A stretch of DNA of 64,000 nucleotides from contig NW_024037076.1 of NCBI RefSeq assembly GCF_015706575.1, positions 434,001 to 498,000 of the forward strand, in the 5' to 3' direction. Each line of letters opens with the position of its first letter. Within the stretch, counting starts at the first letter, position 1. The notes under the pieces are model-generated. The model had not been told where the DNA came from. It worked only from the letters and a program-made list of their open reading frames with translations, and did no database searches. The translations under genes were made by a program, and so were the position numbers. Shown piece after piece: positions 26,101 through 38,100 of the stretch. Source of the DNA: Patiria miniata. Taxonomy: Eukaryota; Echinodermata; Asteroidea; Valvatida; Asterinidae.

Positions 26101-29100
26101 TCGCATGGCGGCTGCCTAAGGCACCATTACATGCCTTCGGATCGACTAGTTTTAGCCGCGTGCTTTGCAAGTCAGCTTCTCAGTTGCAAGTAAGGATGAT
26201 TAGTCTCCCAAACTATTATAATTATTATTTCTTAAAATTAATGTGGCCTGACGTTGCGAACTTAGCAAGTTCTTCTTCAGAGGCTAAAACAGAAATGACA
26301 GAGGTACATACATTAACATGGGGGTGCACACAAACATGCAGGGCTGAAAGAAGAAACACAAAAGGAGGATTAGGTGTGAAAGGTGTGGAAAGATGCAGGG
26401 GAGGGTGGATGAGAGAACAAAGAAACAAAGGGAGATGGCAAACCACAAGGGGTCTTGTGTAAACAGGGGAGGGACCAGAAAGGGGAAGGATCAAAGGTCA
26501 CAGGGAGTGGGAACGGACAAAAGAGTGTGAGAGTGAAGGGATGATGTGGGGGGGGGGGGGGACAGTATTGAGGTGGAAAGGAATGAAAGATGGGGGAAGA
26601 TGGGTAAACACAAACAAGGAAGACCAGATGGATTATCTGTAACAGAAGACAATGGAGGAAGAAAAGGATTAATCATTTCCAAGTTGGATGTTGAGACCAT
26701 GTGGTTGAATAGTTCGAAGACGATTCATCCACACTTTCTCTCTGCTGAGGCGAACTGAGTCCTTGCGATGGCCAAGAGATTCAATGCCCTGCAAAATCAT
26801 ATCAGAAATGGAGTGGTTAGGCAGGTTGAAGTGATGACCAACAGGGGTGTCTAGTTTCTTGGTGTTGACCGTTGACCGGTGGGCATAGAAACGCTTCTTG
26901 AGCGTATTCTTAGTCTCACCTACATACTGCACTCCACAGACCCTGCAAGAAATGAGATATATGACATTAGAGGTGTTACAAGTGATGTTACCAATGGTTC
27001 TGTGGGTAGTGACAGAAGAGTGGCCAGAAAAGGAGTCAGACTCCTGGATATGAATCTGGCAGACAACACATCTGGAACTGCACTTGAAAGTACCATGCTG
27101 GGTGGGAGGGGATGCATCTAAGGAAGGGACTTCAGCTCGAACAATCAAGTCCCGTAGATTTCGAGGACGCCTGTAAGCCAATGTGGGGCCGTTGGGGATG
27201 GCGCGGGCAAGGCGATCTGAAGTATGGAGGATATGGTGATTGTCATTAGTGATTTTGCGAAGGGGAGGGAGATTGGGGTGAAACGTGGTAACCAAGGGAA
27301 TCATGGGTTTGGCCATGGCATCAGGGGCCTTTCCCGTGAGAGCTAGATTTCTGGGGATAGCTTTAGCTCTGGCAATGGCACGATGAACTTGGCGAGAGCT
27401 GTGACCCCTGGCCACCAAGTTGTTCCTCAGTATCTGTGTATGGCGGGAGAAATCGGAATCATTAGAACAAATTCTTCTGAGTCTGAGTGCCTGGCTAAAC
27501 GCTATGCCAGTTTTGCAGTGCCTGGGGTGACAGCTGGAGGAGTGGAGGTACTGGTGGGTGTCTGTGGGTTTGGAATACAGGTCAGTGGTTAGTGAGTTGC
27601 CTTGCTTGCGGACGGTGACATCCAGAAAGTGGGTTTGGTGAGCCGAGAACTCCGATGTGAATTTGATGGTTCTGTGGAAGGAATTGATGTGGTTAGTGAA
27701 GGTCAAGAGACTGTCCTCATCACTGGTCCAGATGAAAAAAACATCATCAATATATCTCCACCAGATCCAAGGGCGACATGGGGCCGAGGCAAGAATGCGT
27801 TCTTCGAGGTCGCCCATGAAGAGGCAAGCCATCGACGGGGCCATGCGGGTGCCCATTGCAGTGCCGTGTACCTGTAGATAGTGTTCACCAAGGAAGGAAA
27901 AATTGTTCTTCGTTAGTATAAGTCTCATGAGGGTGCCAACATCACTGATGGGAGGAGTCGTGTGTCCTGCCTTGGCCAGAGCCAAGGAGCAAGCACGAAC
28001 ACCCTCCTCATGTGGGATGTTGGTGTACAGAGATGAGACGTCGAAAGTCCCGATGATGGCTGTGCTGGGAATCTGGTCCTTGATTCCTTCAAGCTTGCGT
28101 AGGAAGTCTGGGGTGTCGTGAATGTATGACGAAATCTGTGGGACAAGGGGTTTGAGAAAACTGTCAATGAACAGGGAGATGTGTTCCGTGGGTGAGCCAT
28201 TAATTATTATTTAATACATGACAGTGGACATACCTGAGTAAAATGCTGCAGCTGTAGTAGTTTCTCTAAGAAAGGTTGCATGTGGGTGGATCGACATTGA
28301 ACAAAGACGTCTCGGTCCAACACATACTCGTTGCCCTATGCAGTAAGAGAAGACAAATTTTAATCTAAAAGTGTGACATTTTTAAGGAAATATACAACAT
28401 TTGCTCTTGCTGCAATTTTCAGAAATAAATGTATTTGGAGGATTTGTGTGCTATAGAAAATGTTGTTAAACTAGCTTGTTTCATGTTTTGGGTGCGGAGA
28501 TAAGAAAACCAACCATGTTCTTGTAGTCTGGTTCCCTGACCCCACTTAAGATGAGACGTTGCATTACACAGACTTTGGGATTGTAAGGTACATGTAAGAG
28601 AATCAGTCTAGCAGGCTTGTACCCTTCACAGATGCATGTGTAATCAATTGCAAAGAAATTGCTGAATGACTAAATATGAAAAATTAGGAGCAGTTTTTTT
28701 TTTCTCCAATGATGGTCGGCCGACCAGCGTTGGAAAAATAAAAGTTTTCTTAAAAATGTCAGCACACCAGGAGCCACGATTTTACAGGATGCTTTGTCTT
28801 AGATTGTCATTCACTAACAGTCCAATAAGATATTTCATTATAATTTGATAATTCCGTTTTTTGATGTTTGCAAATGTTGTATCTTCCCTCTAAGGATAGG
28901 TTCCGATCCTATGACGTCACAGTACCACGTGACAAGCCGGTTTCCCAATAATCGGCCACTGTTGCATTTTAGACAAACGTCCGGTTAGCAACCAACTTGT
29001 GCTTTCTAAACTAGACAGTAGGGCTTAATTTCACATAAATAACATATGGCATAATGGTCACTACTCGTGCCGTGCATGGTTGTCATAAACATGCCGACCA

Positions 29101-32100
29101 AGCACAGAGTGTTGGCTGTGCGCTTTTTCTCAGCTTTGCCATCAATCATAGCTTCAAAGGCTTGCCTACTTCCTAGCACGGGGCACTATACGATCTTTAC
29201 CTACTACAATGGCGAGGCATACTTTCCGATGTCAGGGCTTGAATTTCATGGAAAAAAAAGCACTAAAGAGCAGGTCTAGTAACTGAGGAATCTTACTGGA
29301 CCTGAACTATTTTTACAAGACCTGTGTCATAAATAAGAACAAACAACATTTTGCACTATGTGACAGGAATACAACAAAATGCTATTATTTTGTATAAGGT
29401 AAAATGAAGTCTAGCATTTCTAAATGCCATCCACGAATCTCCACATCTTGAAAACTGAAAACAGATGGAGCACAGATTGCAAGAAAAAGTTTACAAGTCG
29501 ACCGTTTCGTGTGTGCACTTGGCTAGTTCCCCTGGAAAATTAGTCTCATTCTCTTGCCAGCGGGCACGGTCTTTTGCTTCGTACAAGTCTGGGAACTAGA
29601 CCGTACAACTAATTCCCATGCAGTACAGGGATTCTGCGTATTGCTACCAATCTAAGTTGCGGTGGCGTGACATGTACCAACGGAGCTTCAACGTACCTGT
29701 ACTGTATGGGATGTACGTACGTATGTCTGCAACTGGCATGACTGGCGCGTTGGCCAGGCAGCTTCGTTGCGTTTTAGCACGGCACAGGGAGTTTTTTGGT
29801 CGGTAAGTTTAATCAATCAAGTAATAATATGAACTCAAAGCACGCTGTTAATCAGACCTCAACTGCTAGTATATTTGGGCGTCATTTTGTTTATATAGTG
29901 CAAGAAAAAACACAAGACAGCCGGACTAGTGCAGTCATACACAGCACTAGACCGACGCTAAAATCACTAGACATGGTCCACGGTCCAGTGGGTATTTCGA
30001 GCCCTGGATATATGTCGGTGGTCAATCATATCATTTTTTTGTTACTTTTGTGCTATTCTGGATGATTCAGGGCCTTTTTTTCTATTTTGATAATTGCGCA
30101 AATTTCAATGTTCGCTAAGAGTAAGAAAAGGGTAATGAACATGTAATCCACAGCATCAGCGTCATGGTTACTTGAGCTCAAGCAATTTTATTTTTCAATC
30201 CCCAATTACAAACGTTAACAATGGAAACTGATTTGTGAAAGCACTTTTAATTAAGATCAAAGCGCTATTATTATTAACCCTGATCCTTGGGCCAATGAAA
30301 CACTCCAAATACAATCTCAGCTCCCTGCGGATTATTATAGTCGATGCTACCATTTCGGCGCAAGGCAGCTAAAAATCAAATAACAGTTACCATCTCTGCC
30401 CTCACAGGTACCCATTTACTCCTGGGTGGGGAGAGGCAATGAGTGACAAAGTGCCTTGCCCAAGGACACACGCGCCATAACCCCAGGCTGGACTTGGACC
30501 CACAACCTGCAGAATTACCCACAGATGATGAGTTCACAATGGTCCAGACCACGAGGCCACGGCACTCCACAATTTGAGCAAGCAAATGATAATGGTAATG
30601 GACAAAAACGGATTGGTACTCACCGTCACGGTCTTGCTCCTGATGGCCTCCCTGTAGCCTCCCAATAGATAAACCAGAACCTTCAGGAAGGACCTGGCTA
30701 CTCCGTCTCCGTTGCATAATTCAGTGTTTTTCAGATTCTTCTTCAGTTGGCTGACCTGGCAAAATGAAGGAAAATGGAGGACTTTTTTATTCCGGATCCA
30801 CCAAAATCTTACACCTTGTTAGATTGACGATTATATGCTGATTTAGTAGTGACGACTCGATATGTGTCCCACTCCATAAAAAAAGTGTCAAGTCGCGCTG
30901 TGCATTATTGTGTAATGGCCCACTCGACGTTGATTGGTGAAAACGTTGTCAAAATGTGATTTTTATTCTTGTCAAGAATGACATCTTTATTATAAAGTTT
31001 CAGGGTTAATTCACAGAAATGTTGATTTCACTGAAGAAAGTGGGAAAAAACTACAATTTATTTTTTTCTGCGACCAGCTATTCTAAAGGTGGGGAAATCC
31101 GCAGATAAGCGAAAACATGACAAGCCTGTTCATAATTTTTGACAAGCCAGCCTAGTCTGCTGATGTGTTTACTCGCATTTGGCGGGCTGACTACCGATAA
31201 GGTCAAGCCCTGATTTTATGTTAAGCAGCTTCATGGCGTAAACTCCACAAGTTTGTTTTCAGACGGATTATTGATCAACCCTTCCCGACACCTGCCCCCC
31301 CCCCCACCCCGACCCTCCAATCAAGGCACAGATTCTTAAAAATCGACCTGGATGATTTGAATGATTCTGTGGAATTGAGAAAAACAGATGCATTGGGTCA
31401 ACAAAATAGAACCACTTACAGCCTCCGGGGGCAGAGTTTGCAGATCCTCAAACGGCGTCTCTATAATGTTGTTGTCGGCATTGAGTATGACCACTTCATC
31501 CAACGCCATCTTCTTGACTTGCTGAAATCCAAAACATCAATTAAAAAATCAATAAAATAATATAACTTTAAAACTTGTTAAAAGGTCTGATTCCTATATT
31601 CATGAACTTCAGTGTGTCGATGACAAATTAAGTTGTATTTTGATTAAAAAAAACAAACACATTCCTCAATCAGAATGAAGAACATGGACATTTACTGGGG
31701 TTCATACTCATGATATAAAAGTCAGGGATTTGAATCCAGCTTTTAGTCAGGTGTTGTGTCCTTGGGCAAGTCACTTTACCCTTTTTGGCCTCTTTTTCCA
31801 CCCGTTTTGCTGACAGAGACATGATTTTTCCAAGAATGGCATTTTTGCCAAGTTGATTAATTTTGCTAACAAAAACATTTCATTAGAAGGGGTGCAACAA
31901 CTCCAAATCCCCACCCCTAACACCCACAGCTGTTGGTCAGGTGTTGTGTCCTTGGGCAAGACACTTTACCCTTTTTGGAATCTTTTTTTCACCCGTTTTA
32001 CTAACAGAGACATAATCTGGCCAAGAAGAACGGCACTTTTGCCGAGAGGTACGATTTTGTTGACAAAAACAGCTTATTAAAAGGGGTGCAATGCCCCCCC

Positions 32101-35100
32101 CCAACATACCCCCCCTAACATCCCCCTCCCCCTCCCCCAAGTGACAAATGCGAGACCCAACAAGAACTTACCGGCATAAATGAGGAATGGACTCCAACTA
32201 GGAATGGCATGGGAGCGCAGCAGTAGTCTATGAGATGGGCCGGCATGACGGGAATGTAGATATGCTGCCAATAGAGGGGGTACAACAGGGAGGCCGCGCT
32301 GTGCACGCAGGCTGTTAACTGCAAACCAGAGAACAGTACAGCAATTATCAGTACTTGATCAACTACAGCCTCAAAAACACTTGAAGGGTTCAAAAACTCT
32401 CCCTTTTCTTGCATTTTGTTCGTTCTAAATAACAAAACATAACCTGTTCCAAACCTATTAACCTGTTAAACTTTCAGTTCAGTAAAAAAACTATGCACAA
32501 CCTTTTTAACAATCAATGCATGCACATCCAACGATCAGAAAATTCAGGCGATTCACAATGCAGTGCGCCACCAAGAGCTTGCCACGGAGAGTTTATTTTT
32601 CCCAGTGCATTGTGGGAGATGGTCGACAAATTCACAGCGCGGGACATTTGAAATTGTTAATGTGTTTCCGGTCAGAAGGTTTGTAAGTGTATGATTCAAG
32701 TATATGTTTGCCCTTTTCTCTTTTTTTTTTCAATAACGGGTGTTTTTTGTATTAATAGCGGCAGAACACTATGCCCCAACAAATTAGCTCAAGTTGTCGA
32801 CTGACACTCATTCAAATGGGCCATGTTTTGTCGACCATAAACTTGAAAAATGGACTCTCCATGGCAAACTCTTGGTGGCGCACTGCACTGTGAATGGCCC
32901 GAATTGACTGATCGTTGAAAATCACCTACAATTCTTGATTTTCTTTTAAATAACAGCAAGCCAGATGGAATAAATAATTTCAATTCAAGCTTTTTGCTAT
33001 TGATAGTAATTCTTAAAATAATAATTTAGTCAGTTACTCTTGGGATAAATGAAAATTAATCCTTTATGCCTTTAATCAAATAGTTTTAGGAGCAAATTTC
33101 AAGTAAATATTTCCTTTAGTTAGCACACTTGAAAGCGGAACAAATCAGTTATTCTACTCACCCTACTGAGCTTATCTGACACGATTAAAACTCTTCTCTC
33201 GTACAGGAGGCTGCAAAGATACACACATAAAAAGTTTCACATTTCAAAAGCCGTGCTTACCAAAATCACCAAGCTTTCGAACATTGGTCCTTCTTCAGGG
33301 GTTCGGCCAAAAAAAAAAAATACTTCTGCTTCCGATTACATGGCATTCGAAAATATGGTAGGTAGGAAAGGATTTCTTTTGGCAACTTTTTTTATGTGTA
33401 GAGGGTAAAAAGTAATAATTGATAGTTTTGGACGTTTTCTTCTCATTTTTCCAATAAAAATAATTAGGGTAGGGGCTGTCAGAATAGGGTAGTTAGGGAA
33501 ACCGGAAGCAGAACTATTAATTTTTTGGCCTTGTTCTTCCATGTTTAGAACGCGGAGAATTGCACGTTCAAACCACCAGGTGAGAGCGTCCCCAGATCGA
33601 ATATGAGACGCTGCTCTCATTCTTTGCGTTATGCGTCAGTTTGTTGTCGTAGTTACGACACACACTTGCATGTGGTCACAAGTATGGGGATGTGCGTTGA
33701 AGTGTTGCGCTACGGAGAGTGGCTGCCGAATTGTCGCGCTACGCAGATGTTCGGTAAATCTGTCGTAGTGCAGGTGTATTTGCCAAGGATGTATTGCCAG
33801 CCACGAAAGGCAGATACGTTATGACATGTTGAGTGTTAAGACATATTCATAAATACCTAAGACAGTTCACGCATTCCTATTGGTCGAGAGCCCGTCACGT
33901 GGCCGGTCTTAAACGGATGATAAAGACATGGCTAGCTGGTCTTAAACACTTTTCCAGTGTCACAATAAAATGTGGACTCCTAAAAATCCAGTGCCTCTTA
34001 TCGTTTCATTGGTTGAACGTTCACAATCCTCACGTAGGCATGCGCAACACTACCAGGGAGTCAGAATTTTATAGTTCTAAATTCAAAACGCAACGAGCCA
34101 GGTGCGTTCTGCGCGACATCGCGCAGAACATGATACGCGCACGTCAATCTCCATAAAAGGGTTGTTTACATCTTACTCGCCAGCTGAACACTCCATTATT
34201 TTGCAAGAGGGATGTTTCAAAAAGCATAAAGTGAATTTGTTGAACAAAATCGGGATGTTTTGAACGAATAATATGATTTTTTTTACCGAAAAGGTATTTA
34301 TGAATGGGAATAAATATGTGCTCCGTCGGTATTTATCACTCTGTTTAAGACCACTTAGAGTCTGGGTGCTGATAATTACCCGAGCCGGAGGCGAGGGTAA
34401 TTATCAGCACCCAGACTCTAAGTGGTCTTAAACAGAGTGATAAAAACCTCTGGAGCACACATTTATTCCCTTATTTAGATACCTTTATGGTATCTTGATT
34501 TCCGATGTCATCGCGACATCTTCATTCAGCGTAGTGAATTAACCCACTCCGGTCATGTGACCATTTTTGGGCGATCACCAACCAACAGCTCATCGTAGAT
34601 TGTGGTTTTTGATCGTCCACAAGGTGGTCACATGACCGGAGTGGTTTAATTCACTACGCTGAATAAAGATGTCGCGATGACATCGAAAGCTACGCCGCTG
34701 GAATATTTCTGATTCCAAAAAGGTATCTAAATATTTCTAAAAAATCCAACATCAGTATGCATGCTGTTATGTTGAGTGTTATTGGCATACTGCCGAGATG
34801 TCAAACCAGTTTCAAAGATTATGTCATTATCTTAAGAAACAAATCAGCAAGAGCCCTTTTTGACTAGAGATGTAAATCCTGGAACAAAAATAATTCAATT
34901 CCAAAAAGAATCGGCGTCACCTTAAGGCCAAAAAAAAAGTCTCCGGTTTCTGGTATGCGCGTGCGTCACCGTAGCCATGCGCGTCGGCAAAATGAAAAAG
35001 TTTTTTTTTAATGAAAGATGATGTCTCAAAACCGCCAAACTCACTGGTTTGACTGGAATTCTGCTGCTGCACAATTTTAACGTGTTTTTAGATGGGGTTA

Positions 35101-38100
35101 TGATCGAGAATAAGCTTTATGTGGCCTCTCTGGACTCCCATATATTTGCACTAAGTTTAGTCGGACACCATTTGCAGTCATCAGCCGACATTTGAAGCAA
35201 AAAAGTCAGGTAAAAAAAAAAAAAAAGCCGCGTCGCCGCACCACTTTTTTTGCAAGCTCCATACCAGAAACCGGAGACTTTTTTTGTGTGGCCTAACCTG
35301 AAACAAAATAACTTTATGCTCACATTTTGTTTATCTTACCTGACAAATAATATCATCATATTGGTAGGATTGATCGCGTTGAAGTATTCCATGATGTTCC
35401 TCTGTAGGAAAAGATGCCACAACTTCAGAAGTTATACAATGGGTTCTATTCTAAAGGGGGTACTGCTTCCTGAAATCCCCAACATTTTCTTGTTTTGGAT
35501 TGTTTACTTATCTTTCCCAGTATTTCAAACATCTGGTTGAAAGGAAATCAACCTAATTTCTTACCGTTCCCAAAAAAAGATTAAAAAAAAAACTGGTTGT
35601 TTACATCGGACACGACGGAGTACGCATACGTTTTGCCTGTCGTTTTCAGTCAATGTATGATACATGTTATGTATGTCACATAAATTACACACAGCACCAA
35701 TGCACAAATGTGGTTTCTTACACGTCCGCAAAAGGCGAACACTTAACGGCTGGAATCACAACTAGCAAGAACAGCCCGACTTTTTGGGGGTCGCAAAAGT
35801 GGACCCCGCAAGTCGTTCTCGCACGCATAACACAAGAATAACACAAAAACGCCCAGTTTTGACAGGATAGTTGTGTGGATGTTTATATCCTACTTTTAAA
35901 TGTTCTTTCTGATTAACAATATTTCGTTCAAAGCGCATTTTGTAGCCCAATTGGGCGCATTCCAAGATGCAGTGTCCCTTTGAGAGAGGGCGCTTTTTGA
36001 CCACTGTTGACAGCCCCTTGTACGGGGCACATTGCGTGTGCGTACTGGTTCGCACACGTATAACGCAAAGCACGCGCAACTAATTACATTGTGAATGCGC
36101 ACAAGCCATAGCGTCTTCGTGTGAGCGTCACGCGTCGTCGGCAATGCGTTCCAATGTCTCTCCCAGTGGTCTTTCCCAACTCTCCCTTTCTTACTCTTGG
36201 GGGGGGGGGGGGGGGGAGCGGGCACTTGTGCACAGAACCCAAACAATCCAGAGGTCAAGCAGGTGTGGCTATTGGCTCAGTGCATGAGCCACAGAGGGCG
36301 CTATTTAAGCTACTCACAAGAGCAATGTGATGGGCACTTCAGTTCGTAAACAAACCTTAGAATCAAAAACTTTCTTCGTTTCAATAGCTGGTCAGTGTTG
36401 CTTTTGTTATTTTTTACTTACGTTGGTTGGTATCCTTGGCAGGGACTTGCTGTCGGGACCAGTGAATTTAATCTCCTGAAACGAGAATCAAGCATGTCGT
36501 TGAGAAAAACCCCATCGAAACAAAATTTATGATTATTTGTATACAGACTGCAATTTAGGTAACTCTGCAGGTTGTGGGTTCGAGTCCAGCCAATGAGGTT
36601 GCAGTGTGTGTGCGTTTCCTTGGCAAGACGCTTTACTCTGATCTTCTGTTCAGATATATGTCTTTCTGCCACCCAGTTACTAGATTTTTGTACATATGGC
36701 CACAGCACCCCTTTTAACCCAAGCATTAAATTGCATGATCAAAATATCTACATTTAAGGCCAACTTGTGATTAGTCTCTGCTTTTATGCCTTACTGCTGA
36801 CCCAGTAAACAAGATTTTCTGAAAGTGTGGCCACAGCACCCCTTCTCTGTTCAGCACCCCTCTTCTGTTCAGATATATCTCTTTATGCCACCAAGTAACT
36901 AGATTTTTTTGTACACATGGCCACAGCACCCCTTTTAACCCAAGCATTAAATTGGGTTTAACCCAAGCATTAAATTGCATGATCAAAATATCTCAATTTA
37001 AAGCCAAATTGTGATTAGTCACTGCTTTTATGCTCTACTGCTGACCCAGTAAACACGATTTTCTGCATGTGTGGCCACAGCACCCCTTTTAACCTAATCA
37101 TGCTATCTATATTTAAATTTACATTACAAAAATATTATAAGTTGGTCAAAACTAACTTGTGTTCAGTCAATGCTCTAATGCAGAAACCCCGTAAACAAGA
37201 CTTTCTGCATGTGTGGCCACTACACCCCTTATAACCCAATTAGGTTGGACCTACCACAGGCGTGTCCCCCTCCACCGGTATGGATATGCTGAACTGTTTG
37301 TAGGCATCGGGCACTTCCGATTCGTACAAATTGACTATCAACTGCTGGCATATATCCTTCTGCAAACATCGAAAGAAAACATCAAATTCTTATAGTCAAT
37401 TATCAACAACTCTTTCTTTTTTTCAAGGCAAGGCCAGCCTGGTTTAGCTGTGTCAGGGCTTTGTCTTATACAGTGTGAGTAAAAAAAAAACGAAACCCAA
37501 ATGTCGGGACTATTGTTTTAGTGAAGTTCTGCATGTAGCACTTTCAAAATCTAGGATATGAAAGCCCAATTCATAAGCTTTCTTTTAGTACAAGAATCAT
37601 TCAAATCACTCATGTAATTTTCAGGTTACGGAATTTCAAACACAACCACCGTTTTAAAGTTCTGTCCAAGGATCACAAAGAGGTTAGTATTCTGTCAGCA
37701 AAACAACAACAAATCACATAGGGATGTGTACAAACTGTTTTCGTTTTGCTGAACGAACGCTGAGAAGCTGAATTGCGAAGGACGCGGCTACAACGTGGTC
37801 GAGCTGCTGGCAAGTAAAGGCGCCTACGGCTGCCGACCACATCGACCAATATATGACCACGAAGCACAGCCTGAGATCGAAAGTGTTTGATTTTTTTCAG
37901 AGGGAGGAAAACCGGAGGGCCCTGAGAAAAACCCTCATGGCACAGGAGAGAAGGAGGTCCTAGCTGGGAATCGAACCCGGGCCACAGTGGTGAGAGGCGA
38001 GCATTTTTACAAACTAGCCACCCCTAAATTCAGCCCATTGCGTGGACCAGATGCATGAAAAGACTTTCAGTGAATAGTCATTGTGAATCAATTGAATAGA

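Larger units (their letters stand above)
25502..28233 (-). other. DENND1: DENND1 intron 13
   Basis: 2.7 kb carrying a plus-oriented SINE (25885-26110) and a Penelope-like element (26219-28212). The 380 bp next to exon 14 show no recognised feature. Confidence 0.75.
28336..30623 (-). other. DENND1: DENND1 intron 12
   Basis: 2.3 kb with a family A MITE (28381-28893) and a SINE (30258-30575). The 28894-30257 section holds no recognisable exon or repeat; its open frames are short and unlike any family I know. Confidence 0.65.

Noticed and set aside
33833..34156. Small plus-strand gene
   Set aside because: A 107-codon frame with no domain, in intronic repeat-like sequence antisense to DENND1.
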